Shown: one piece after another, positions 17,148 through 25,398 of the stretch
How the letters are laid out: the number at the start of each line of letters is the position of its first letter
Numbering within the stretch: the stretch's first letter is position 1
NCBI GenBank assembly: GCA_040903745.1
Contig: JBBDUV010000037.1
Coordinates: 1 to 64,000 of the forward strand
Length of the DNA: 64,000 bases
Direction of reading: 5' to 3'
DNA from: M55B112 sp040903745
Lineage (GTDB): Bacteria > Bacteroidota > Bacteroidia > Bacteroidales > GCA-2748055
The notes under the pieces: generated by a model
Told to the model about the DNA's origin: nothing
What the model saw: the letters and a program-made list of their open reading frames with translations, nothing else
The model's database searches: none
Program-made: the position numbers and the translations under genes

Positions 17148-18527
17148 TTACTCCTTATACAGCAACTCCCGCATTTCTGAAACAAGTTCTTTATATTCAG
17201 GCTTTTCTGCAAGATTGTTGTACTCGATTGGATCCTTGACCTGGTCATATAATTCCCTTCCCTTTTTCCCCTCATCCCATTCGGTGTATCTCCATTCCGA
17301 ATTTTTAACAGTTCTTCCAATCATTTTGCCTCTGTTGACAATCGCACGAACCTCGCTTCTAAAAGGTAGGGAGGGATCTTTCATCACAGCAGCAAAACTT
17401 TTTCCTTCAAGGTGGTCGGGAACATCTTCAATCTCCATGTAATCTGCCAGGGTAGGGTAGATATCGATAAATTCAAACATTGATCCGGAACGCACCCCCT
17501 TCTCCGTAATTCCTTTCCCTGCAACGATGAAAGGAGCCCTGGTTCCTAGCTCAAATATGGTTACCTTGTTCCACCAGTTATGTTCGCCGAGGTGGTACCC
17601 GTGATCACCGAAAAACATGATCAGCGTGTTTTCATACTGACCCGACTCTTTCAAAGCCTTTATCACTTTACCGAGTTGTGCATCCATAAAACTGGTGCAA
17701 GCATAGTAGGATCTAAGGAATTCCCGCTTATCCTGTTCAGTGAAACTGTTGAATATTTCGGTCTGACCGGGCAGGGTATGCGGATAGGGAGGGCTCCATT
17801 CTTCAGGCAGCAGATGGGGATCGCACTCCTCCAGCGGATACATATCAAAGTATTTCTTCGGAGCAATAAACGGATCATGAGGTTTGTGAAAACCTACAGC
17901 AAGGAAGAATGGCTTATCATGGTCAGCTTTAATAAATTCTACCGCTTTTGCTGCGACCTGTCCATCGGGCTGATCCTCATCATCTCCTTCTGTTGCCTGC
18001 CACCAGCACCATTTCAGTTCTCCTCCCGTCATATTCCTGCTTTCACCTTTTTTACCGATTTCTGTAGCTGAAAAACCGTAAATTTCATCCCAGGCCTTAT
18101 AATCGTTGTGCTCCTCTTTCATGGTATGGAAGATCTTGCCCAGGCTCATTGTATAATAGCCGTTCCGGCGAAACATGTCGGGAAGCGTAATACGTTCGCC
18201 AAGTTCATCCTGCAATCCCTTTCTGTTATCAAGGACATTAATGGATTCGGGATACAGTCCGGAGAGAAAAGATGACCTGCTGGGACCACATACAGCATAA
18301 TTGCAATACGCATGTTCAAAGAGTACCCCCTCTTCTGCCAACCGATCTATATTCGGGGTCTTCACCATCGGGTGCTCATAGCATCCAAGCGTAGTGGTAA
18401 GATCATCAACAATGATCATAAGTAGATTCGGATTCTTTTTATTGTTTTCATCGGAGGCTTTGTTGGTTCCCCCTGAGCAGGCAGGTATCAATAACAGAAT
18501 GGCTGCATAAACCAGTAAATTTTTCAT
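17148..18527 (-). CDS. S1 sulfatase, iduronate-2-sulfatase-like
   Basis: From the ATG at 18527 the protein has 459 residues with a lipobox (LLLIPAC) and formylglycine motif CGPSR at C80. The segments MIIVDDLTTTLGCYEHP and FFGDHGYHLGEHNWWNK are typical of the iduronate-2-sulfatase-like branch of S1. That branch also includes enzymes acting on other uronic acid or hexose sulfates, so the substrate is open. It follows the GH71/99-like gene by about 60 bases in the same orientation. Confidence 0.9.
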   Translation of the reverse strand: MKNLLVYAAILLLIPACSGGTNKASDENNKKNPNLLMIIVDDLTTTLGCYEHPMVKTPNIDRLAEEGVLFEHAYCNYAVCGPSRSSFLSGLYPESINVLDNRKGLQDELGERITLPDMFRRNGYYTMSLGKIFHTMKEEHNDYKAWDEIYGFSATEIGKKGESRNMTGGELKWCWWQATEGDDEDQPDGQVAAKAVEFIKADHDKPFFLAVGFHKPHDPFIAPKKYFDMYPLEECDPHLLPEEWSPPYPHTLPGQTEIFNSFTEQDKREFLRSYYACTSFMDAQLGKVIKALKESGQYENTLIMFFGDHGYHLGEHNWWNKVTIFELGTRAPFIVAGKGITEKGVRSGSMFEFIDIYPTLADYMEIEDVPDHLEGKSFAAVMKDPSLPFRSEVRAIVNRGKMIGRTVKNSEWRYTEWDEGKKGRELYDQVKDPIEYNNLAEKPEYKELVSEMRELLYKE

Positions 18528-18587
18528 AACAATGGATATTATTAGTTTAGGATACATATTATTATCGGTTCAGGATAAAAGACATTA

Positions 18588-19895
18588 TCAGTTCATAATA
18601 TTTGACTTGTTCTGTTTTACCGGCATCTCTTCCTGAACAGGAATCTCCTTTCTCAGCATTTTGGCTGCCTGACCAGTAAGGTAAAGGTAATGGTCGGATG
18701 GCATACCGTCGTTGTCAATAAAGTGAGCCTTTTCGCCGTTGGGTGGATTGTCGGATACCTTAAAAATGGCTGTTCCCTCATCAATCTCATCAAACATAGC
18801 CACATAAATCATCTCTGCACCGGCATTAATCATGGTTACCAGCTGATCCCAGTAAAACTGACCTCCAAGTCGGGGGATTGCACCATAAGCGGTGTATCGC
18901 GCCAGCCCGGGATTATTTAGCGAAAGATTTCTCCAACTGAATCCGGGGTAGGCAATCGGTACATAATCAACACCCCTTTCCCCGGTCCATTTAATATCCT
19001 CCATTATGTGGTCCCTAAGGTGGTCCATAGGCTTGTGTACCAGTGGAGTAAAACGTTGTACCATCCATGGCAGAACGACATCAGCAGCTTCAATAATTTC
19101 GTGCAGGTATGGATCGGGTAGGCAATCCTTGTTCAACTCCCTGAAATAGGTGGGGACCCCCAGCATTACTGTACAGCCTCCATAAACCGGATCATTCTTA
19201 AGAAAGTCAATCAGGCGTTTCAGTCCGATCTCCCTAATGTTATAAGAACGGTCAGGAAATCCAATCCCCCAGATGGTAACCAATGGTTTACCACGGTGGT
19301 GCAGGTATGTCTGCTTATCGCCAAAATCCTTTACTTTAATGTTATCCACCAGGTGTTTCCAATCTTCAATAACACTGGAGCAGTCGTCCCTCCCTGGCTG
19401 AAGTCCCGACAGGTCATACATAACAGCAATGGCACGGTCGTATTTTTGTGATGCCTTGAAAGCATTAGCAAGAATCACATCCTGATATTCTCTACGCTCT
19501 CCTCCCCTGGTAACACCATAAAATCGTTGCATAAAAACACCGTCAACACCATACTCCTTCATCCATTTGAAGTGCAAATCTGTGGTGCTCTCATCTAATG
19601 AACTAAACACTTTTGCCGGAGTGCCGTCTGGATTGGGAAAGCTGGTTTCATAGGTCTTTTTGTATTCGCTTACATCGGGCCAGATATCAATGGTGTTGTT
19701 ATCAGCATCGAAGGCACTGCCCCTGCCATAATGGCCCCAGCCATTGTCGGCTTGATCGCCATCGGCTCTGAACCATCCCTGGTAACCTGACATAACAAGC
19801 CCCTTGTAGCTGGGATACATAACTGTTTTTTTGTTCTCCTGTGAATAACCGAGAAGGCTTGTCCCGATTAAAAAAAGCGCGATTATGTGTTTCAT
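18588..19895 (-). CDS. Secreted GH71/GH99-like glycoside hydrolase
   Basis: The 435-residue protein has a signal peptide (ending LLGYSQ) and a TIM-barrel pattern with MSGYQGWFRADGD near the start and YVAMFDEIDEGTAIFK near residue 380. Relatives are annotated as glycoside hydrolase family 71/99-like, a clan that includes endo-acting alpha-mannanases and endomannosidases. The acidic residues of the FDEIDEG segment are candidate catalytic groups. As first gene of the minus-strand group containing GH92 and sulfatases, it is a plausible endo-acting partner of the exo-mannosidases. Confidence 0.75.
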   Translation of the reverse strand: MKHIIALFLIGTSLLGYSQENKKTVMYPSYKGLVMSGYQGWFRADGDQADNGWGHYGRGSAFDADNNTIDIWPDVSEYKKTYETSFPNPDGTPAKVFSSLDESTTDLHFKWMKEYGVDGVFMQRFYGVTRGGERREYQDVILANAFKASQKYDRAIAVMYDLSGLQPGRDDCSSVIEDWKHLVDNIKVKDFGDKQTYLHHRGKPLVTIWGIGFPDRSYNIREIGLKRLIDFLKNDPVYGGCTVMLGVPTYFRELNKDCLPDPYLHEIIEAADVVLPWMVQRFTPLVHKPMDHLRDHIMEDIKWTGERGVDYVPIAYPGFSWRNLSLNNPGLARYTAYGAIPRLGGQFYWDQLVTMINAGAEMIYVAMFDEIDEGTAIFKVSDNPPNGEKAHFIDNDGMPSDHYLYLTGQAAKMLRKEIPVQEEMPVKQNKSNIMN

Positions 19896-19922
19896 AGTAA
19901 TTCGTTTAATTTGTATAAAACC

Positions 19923-19950
19923 GAAATATATAATTTAGGTATAAACCAAA
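19923..19950 (-). promoter_or_regulatory. Probable promoter of the minus-strand glycan operon
   Basis: On the minus strand TTTG (19947-19950) and TATATTTC (19923-19930) are placed 16 bases apart, close to the -33/-7 pattern with one mismatch in the -7 element. It lies about 30 bases before the GH71/99-like gene. Confidence 0.35.
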
Positions 19951-20138
19951 CATTAATTAAATCTTAATAGGTCGATTTAATGCTGTTGATTAACATGAAA
20001 TTGATAGTATCTAATCTGCTGTAGCAGTAGTGTATAAATAAGAGGAATAATATGTAGTGTACATTAAACTATAATTGCCTGAATTAATAATTTGGAAAGC
20101 TCTGATTTGTAGCATCAGGGATAACAGGTGAAATGATC

Positions 20139-20168
20139 TTTGAAATTCACTCAATTTGACTATTTTTG
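20139..20168 (+). promoter_or_regulatory. Promoter of the GH92 gene at 20266
   Basis: TTTG (20139-20142) and TATTTTTG (20161-20168, perfect TAnnTTTG) are separated by 18 bases. The predicted leader is about 90 bases. The remainder of the 370-base divergent intergenic region (19896-20265) is AT-rich with no other clear signal. Confidence 0.5.
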
Positions 20169-20265
20169 AATTTTAGTATCAGGCAGAAGCAGCACAATAT
20201 TCCGGGCTAATTATCTGGAATTAATCTTTTATTATTGCCACGTTAACCTTCAAAGCATTTATTGC

Positions 20266-22578
20266 ATGAAACAAAACTCTAAAATTATGCCTCAGCTTAA
20301 TATAAGGAATACGCTTCTACTCCTTTGTTTTGCAACTCTGTTAATATCTCATTCCGGCTGTAAAAATCCATCCGCCAGTGAACAGCTTATTAAGTATGTC
20401 GACCCATTTATAGGAACCGACGGTCATGGTCATACTTTCCCAGGAGCTACACTTCCTTTTAGCATGGTGCAGCTGAGTCCTGATACCAGGACCCTTGGAT
20501 GGGATGCATGTGCAGGTTATCACTATTCAGACTCTTCAATTCTGGGATTCAGTCATACCCATCTAAGCGGAACAGGAATTGGTGACTATGGGGACATCCT
20601 GTTTCAACCTTATACAGGAAAAATTGACCTGGATGCAGGAACTGCCGAAATAATAGATGATGGATACAGGTCACGATTCAACAAAGAAACTGAATTCGCA
20701 ACACCCGGCTATTATTCAGTAGAATTAACCGATTATGCCATTAAGGCAGAGTTAACTGCAACCAAAAGAACAGGAGTTCATCGGTACACTTTCCCTGAAT
20801 CTTCCCAGTCGGGAATTCTGGTCGATCTGACCCATACCATTCATGGACACGAAAACCCATTGCATGAAATACGGATTCTGAATGAAAATGAGATCCAGGG
20901 ATTAAAAGTAACCCAAGGGTGGGCCATGAATCATAGGGTGTTTTTTACAGCGAAGTTTTCCAAGCCTTTTAAGCCAGAAATATACGTGGACAATGTCTTA
21001 CAGGAAAATTCCAATATGGTTTCAGGAAAAAACGTAAAGCTGAAACTGAACTTTGAAACAGATAAGGACGAAATAGTAATGGCAAAACTGGGTATCAGTC
21101 CTGTAAGTTATGAAGGTTCCAGAAACAATCTGAATATTGAAATCAATGGCTGGGATTTTGATTTTATCAGAAAGAAAGCTGAAACTGCATGGGAAGAACA
21201 GCTTTCAAAGATAAAAGTTGAAACCGATAATATCAGTGATAAAAGAACTTTTTACACTGCACTTTACCATGCTTCAATATTCCCGGGAATATACAACGAT
21301 GTAGACGGCTCATACCTCGGTATGGATCACCAGGTCTACCATTCAGAGGGTCCCAATTACACCGTCTTTTCCTTGTGGGATACCCACCGTGCATTGCATC
21401 CGCTATTTACAATTATTGAGCCAGACTATAACCAGGAACTTATCAGGGCTTTGCTTCGGAAATATGACGAAGGAGGTATCCTGCCCATGTGGGAGCTTGC
21501 ATCGAACTACACAGGCACAATGATCGGATCGCATGCAATTTCGGTAATTGTTGATGCCTATATGAAAGGGCATCGTGACTTCGATACAGAAAAAGCACTT
21601 GAAGCTATTATCCACGCTGTAAAATATGATACAGTAAAAGAGATAAATCATCCCTCTGAACAATCCTGGAGTAACCTCATGACCAAAGGCAAACTGTATG
21701 AAGAAATACATGGATTCATTCCATGCGATCTCGAACACTCTTCGGTTTCCAAAGCCCTGGAGTTTGCCTATAATTACTGGAACATAGCAAATATGGCAAA
21801 AGAGATGGGGGAAGAGAAAATTGCAGAGGAGTTTTACGAGAAATCAAATCGCTATCAGATCTACTTCGATAGTGAAACAGGTTTTATGCGAGGAAAAAAT
21901 CTGGATGGCAGCTGGGATGAACCGTTCCATCCAAGGCACTCGGGACACTGGACCGCACCATACGTGGAAGGAAATGCATGGCAATGGACCTGGTACGTTC
22001 CGCATGATGTTGAGGGATATATTGATCTGCATGGTGGCAAAGAGCTTTTTGCAACGAAACTTGATTCCCTGTTTACAATCTCCTCAGAGGTGCTTGGAGA
22101 GGATAAATCTGCCGATATTTCAGGTCTGATTGGCCAATATGCACATGGTAATGAACCGAGTCACCATATCGCCTACCTTTTCAATGCAGTAGACCGCCCC
22201 TGGCGTACCCAGGAAATTGTATCCCGGATATTAAGTGAATTCTACACAGATCAGCCAGACGGACTTTGCGGTAACGAAGATTGCGGCCAGATGTCAGCCT
22301 GGTACTTGCTGGGCTCCATGGGATTTTACCCCATTGCTCCAGGCGATACAAAATATTCCATTGGCAGACCATCATTTGATAAAGTTGATATTTCTCTATC
22401 CCATAATAAAGTGTTTACCGTTCTTGCAGAAAACAGATCTGCTAACAACCCATACGTTCAGGAAGTTTTTTACAATGACCAAAAACTTACAGAACCATTC
22501 ATCGATCATTCGATGATTGAAAGCGGTGGAACTCTAAAATTTATTATGGGTACGGAAAAAACTATCTTTTGGAAATAG
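20266..22578 (+). CDS. GH92 family exo-alpha-mannosidase (lipoprotein)
   Basis: This 770-residue protein has a lipoprotein signal (LLISHSGC, Cys about residue 32) and a canonical GH92 start (KYVDPFIGTDGHGHTFPG). The sugar-contacting GWDACAGYHYSD and GFSHTHLSGTG follow. The catalytic acid lies in GNEPSHH (E630) and the base motif is GNEDCGQMSAWY (D672). The expected product is mannose released from the non-reducing end of alpha-mannosides in the periplasm. It is transcribed away from the minus-strand group across a shared promoter region, so both arms may respond to the same regulator. Either of two in-frame Met codons (1 or 8) could start translation. Confidence 0.93.
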   Translation: MKQNSKIMPQLNIRNTLLLLCFATLLISHSGCKNPSASEQLIKYVDPFIGTDGHGHTFPGATLPFSMVQLSPDTRTLGWDACAGYHYSDSSILGFSHTHLSGTGIGDYGDILFQPYTGKIDLDAGTAEIIDDGYRSRFNKETEFATPGYYSVELTDYAIKAELTATKRTGVHRYTFPESSQSGILVDLTHTIHGHENPLHEIRILNENEIQGLKVTQGWAMNHRVFFTAKFSKPFKPEIYVDNVLQENSNMVSGKNVKLKLNFETDKDEIVMAKLGISPVSYEGSRNNLNIEINGWDFDFIRKKAETAWEEQLSKIKVETDNISDKRTFYTALYHASIFPGIYNDVDGSYLGMDHQVYHSEGPNYTVFSLWDTHRALHPLFTIIEPDYNQELIRALLRKYDEGGILPMWELASNYTGTMIGSHAISVIVDAYMKGHRDFDTEKALEAIIHAVKYDTVKEINHPSEQSWSNLMTKGKLYEEIHGFIPCDLEHSSVSKALEFAYNYWNIANMAKEMGEEKIAEEFYEKSNRYQIYFDSETGFMRGKNLDGSWDEPFHPRHSGHWTAPYVEGNAWQWTWYVPHDVEGYIDLHGGKELFATKLDSLFTISSEVLGEDKSADISGLIGQYAHGNEPSHHIAYLFNAVDRPWRTQEIVSRILSEFYTDQPDGLCGNEDCGQMSAWYLLGSMGFYPIAPGDTKYSIGRPSFDKVDISLSHNKVFTVLAENRSANNPYVQEVFYNDQKLTEPFIDHSMIESGGTLKFIMGTEKTIFWK

Positions 22579-22611
22579 TGTATTCAACAACATCGATGGA
22601 TACATGCAACA

Positions 22612-24357
22612 ATGAACAAACGCGCTGCGCCAATAAAACTCTCACTCAGTTCGAAATGGATCAAAGCTGCCGCTATCGGAAGCATCTGGGCCGCTATTGA
22701 GATCGTCGCAGGCAGCTTCCTGCACAACCTCAGGATTCCCTTCTCAGGTACCATGCTCGCCATGGCAGCTGTCTATATGCTCGTGGCATTCGCCATGCAA
22801 TGGAAAGAACCGGGCATCATCATCCGCGCCGGACTGATCGCCGCGGTGATGAAATCGATCTCCCCGAGTGCAGTGATCCTGGGACCGATGGTCGGCATCA
22901 TCATGGAGGCAGTGATCCTCGAAGCCATACTGTTCCTCATCGGCCGAAACCTCCCCGGCTTCATCATTGGCGGTATGCTTGCGGTCTCCTGGGCCCTGCT
23001 GCAAAAAGTCCTCTCCCTGCTGATCCTCTACGGTTTCGACCTTGTCAGGATCGCCGAAGCCCTCTACCTGTTCCTCGTCAAAAGCACCGGGCTGGAAGAT
23101 CTCAGTCCACTCTACCTGCTGATCGTTGTGCTCTCCATCTACCTCATCGCCGGCACCCTCGCCGCTCTGGCCGGCTACCTCTCGTTCAGGCAACTTCAAA
23201 AAAAACCACCCAACCCCGAAAACATACAACAACCCGATCCCACAAAAAAGTCACCCTTCGGCACCCATCCCGAAAAGCAGAAATACGCTACAGTCAACCT
23301 GCTGTTCATCCTCACCCTCCTGGCGGTATCTTTGTACTTACTGAACGCCAAAAACTACCTCCCTGCCCTGCTCACCGGCACCGCACTCATCACTGGGGTG
23401 CTCATCCGGTACAAACGCGCGATCCGCTATCTGAAAAAACCTTCCCTTTGGATCCAGCTGCTTATCATCACCCTGCTGGCCTCACTGCTTTGGGAATATT
23501 TCAGTACCGGCAGGTTTTTATCGCGGGAAGGCCTGATCGTCGGCCTGGAGATCAATTTCAGGGCGCTGCTGATCATCTTCAGCTTCTCTGCCATCAGTGT
23601 CGAGCTGAGAAATCCGCTCGTAAGAAGCCTCCTCTACCGAAACGGCTTTTCCAACCTCTACAAATCGATAACCATGGCATTCTCTGTTCTTCCCGGCATC
23701 ATCGAGAGAATCCCGAAAAAGAACAACCTCTTTCGTCAACGAAAAAACGTATTGCAAACCATCCTGCAACTCGCCGAAGAACTTGTTACCACGATGGAAA
23801 GAGAGGCGGTGCCACATGAAAATATCTTTCTCATCACCGGAAAGGTTCAGGAAGGCAAATCCGGGTTCATCAAAGGCTTCATTGAATTATGCAGACAGCA
23901 TCACCTCAATATAGCCGGATTTGTTGCAGAAGGTACGTTTAAAAATGGCAAACGCGACAGCTTTTCACTCCTCGATATTCAAACCGGTGAAAGAACTGAG
24001 CTGGCAGGAAGAGAGAAAAGAACAGGATGGAATAAGTACCGCGATTTCTACTTCAATCCGGAAGGATTCAAGACAGGGGAAGAGATATTGAGCGGCGGAC
24101 TGGAACGTGGAGCTGACCTTATAGTGCTCGACGAGCTGGGACCAATGGAGCTGGCGGGAGAGGGATGGAGCGGCACCATTAAAAAACTGGAGAAGAATTA
24201 CGACCTTCCACAGTTGTGGGTGGTACGTGAGCGGATCCTCCGCGAGGTGAAGGACAGATGGAATGTTCCTCAACAAAATGTGGTTCATGCTGCCAATGCA
24301 GATGCGGAACAACTGCTTCAGCGGATAAAAGAACTGAAAAAAATTACGGTCAGATGA
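22612..24357 (+). CDS. Membrane protein fused to a THEP1-like NTPase
   Basis: This 581-residue protein has about six membrane helices in residues 15-195, resembling the S-component of ECF transporters. A linker and further helices (about 220-355) follow, with a pattern like the T-component (RALLIIFSFSAISVELRNPL). The C-terminal soluble domain (about 400-580) is a THEP1/NTPase_1-type P-loop domain with Walker A GKVQEGKS (410-417) and Walker B LIVLDELGPMEL near residue 505. mobA follows about 100 bases downstream, then a molybdopterin enzyme, so a role in molybdate or cofactor-precursor uptake is a fair guess. GC content is visibly higher than in the GH92 gene before it. The S/T-component reading is from pattern only. 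Confidence 0.65.
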   Translation: MNKRAAPIKLSLSSKWIKAAAIGSIWAAIEIVAGSFLHNLRIPFSGTMLAMAAVYMLVAFAMQWKEPGIIIRAGLIAAVMKSISPSAVILGPMVGIIMEAVILEAILFLIGRNLPGFIIGGMLAVSWALLQKVLSLLILYGFDLVRIAEALYLFLVKSTGLEDLSPLYLLIVVLSIYLIAGTLAALAGYLSFRQLQKKPPNPENIQQPDPTKKSPFGTHPEKQKYATVNLLFILTLLAVSLYLLNAKNYLPALLTGTALITGVLIRYKRAIRYLKKPSLWIQLLIITLLASLLWEYFSTGRFLSREGLIVGLEINFRALLIIFSFSAISVELRNPLVRSLLYRNGFSNLYKSITMAFSVLPGIIERIPKKNNLFRQRKNVLQTILQLAEELVTTMEREAVPHENIFLITGKVQEGKSGFIKGFIELCRQHHLNIAGFVAEGTFKNGKRDSFSLLDIQTGERTELAGREKRTGWNKYRDFYFNPEGFKTGEEILSGGLERGADLIVLDELGPMELAGEGWSGTIKKLEKNYDLPQLWVVRERILREVKDRWNVPQQNVVHAANADAEQLLQRIKELKKITVR

Positions 24358-24366
24358 AAACTAAAT

Positions 24367-24461
24367 AATCAACGATCATGAGAAGACCGACCGATCAATG
24401 ATCATTTATGAACTGAACATTCAAAGGTCAAGAGAAAACTGAACGATCAAATGTCATGAGA
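24367..24461 (+). repeat. Four degenerate 21-27 bp tandem repeats before mobA
   Basis: Units begin at about 24367, 24388, 24415 and 24441 and share a core like GAACGATCAAATGTCATGAGA. The last unit contains the mobA start codon. They could be regulatory or just decayed tandem duplications. Confidence 0.4.
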
Positions 24462-25052
24462 GAGCATCAGCCAAAAATAACAGGGATTCTGCTCGCGGGC
24501 GGACAAAGCCGTCGGATGGGCCGCGACAAGGGGATGATCCTGATCGGAAAACAGCTGATGTACCAGTATCCACTTAATGTGCTCGAATCGCTGTGCGACG
24601 AGATCCTGATCAGCACCTGCAAACCGATGGAGATCGAAGAGGAGTATGAGCAGGTATGTGATAAAGTTCCGGGAATCGGTCCCATAGGAGGTGTAGTTAC
24701 CTGCCTGGAGAGATCTTCCAACGACCTCAATATCATTCTCTCATACGACCTCCCCCTGGTAAACCGCGAACTGTTCATCGCGCTGTTAAAATATTCATCT
24801 CCCTTCGATCTGATCCTCCCGGCTGCCTCCCCCGGCCGACCCGAACCCCTGTGCGGTATCTACCGGAAAAGCACCATTCCGGTCATGCAGCAGATGATCG
24901 ACCTGGGTATCTTCGCAATGCATAAGCTGATACCACAGGTCCGTGCGAAGATACTACCAGTCGGTACTGCAGACTCTTTTTTCCATGACCAATTCTTTAA
25001 AAACATCAACACTGAATCCGACCTCTCCGGATTACCGGACCAACTGCTTTGA
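24456..25052 (+). CDS. mobA: Molybdenum cofactor guanylyltransferase MobA
   Basis: The 198-residue protein has the nucleotidyltransferase signature LAGGQSRRMGRDKG (residues 13-26). It also has GIGPIGGVVTCL and the metal-binding SYDLPLV, all typical of MobA. It attaches GMP to molybdopterin to make the guanine dinucleotide cofactor used by DMSO-reductase-family enzymes. One such enzyme is encoded about 350 bases downstream, and an NTPase-fused membrane protein lies just upstream. The length is normal for the family. Confidence 0.92.
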   Translation: MREHQPKITGILLAGGQSRRMGRDKGMILIGKQLMYQYPLNVLESLCDEILISTCKPMEIEEEYEQVCDKVPGIGPIGGVVTCLERSSNDLNIILSYDLPLVNRELFIALLKYSSPFDLILPAASPGRPEPLCGIYRKSTIPVMQQMIDLGIFAMHKLIPQVRAKILPVGTADSFFHDQFFKNINTESDLSGLPDQLL

Positions 25053-25398
25053 GCCTTTGCAGTTCAAACATCCTTTCTCAAATTGTCGCAAGGAAAGAAC
25101 CCACAGTAACCTTTCATAGTTCTCCCGGGTAAAAATTCTTTCGTTATGTAATTTATTTTCATTTTAAATAAATGTATTTATCTGTTTTTCTGCTTCTTAC
25201 AATGTATCTATATATATACATATTTTTCAACATCAATTGGGTGATTCAACGAACCGGATAAATCTGTAATTTCGTTTTTTAAATAGATAAATGGTACTTG
25301 CAAGAACAGGGTTGACGAGCTCAAAGAACCTATAACGTCAATACATTCATGTGATTATCTGAAAGGATTCTCAACAATTAAATCAGTGATCTGAAACA
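25053..25398. other. Intergenic stretch before the molybdoenzyme operon
   Basis: No gene is seen in these 346 AT-rich bases. ATTTATTT...AAATAAAT near 25150-25172 can form a hairpin. TGTATCTATATATATACA at 25204-25221 is a near-perfect palindrome that could be an operator for the psr-like operon, for example of a redox regulator. No clear TAnnTTTG promoter was found. Confidence 0.35.

Noticed and set aside
22800..23819. Long plus-strand frame of 339 residues inside the membrane-NTPase gene
   Set aside because: It is very rich in Arg, Pro and His, typical of a shifted frame over GC-rich coding DNA; the true frame has clear membrane helices and P-loop motifs.
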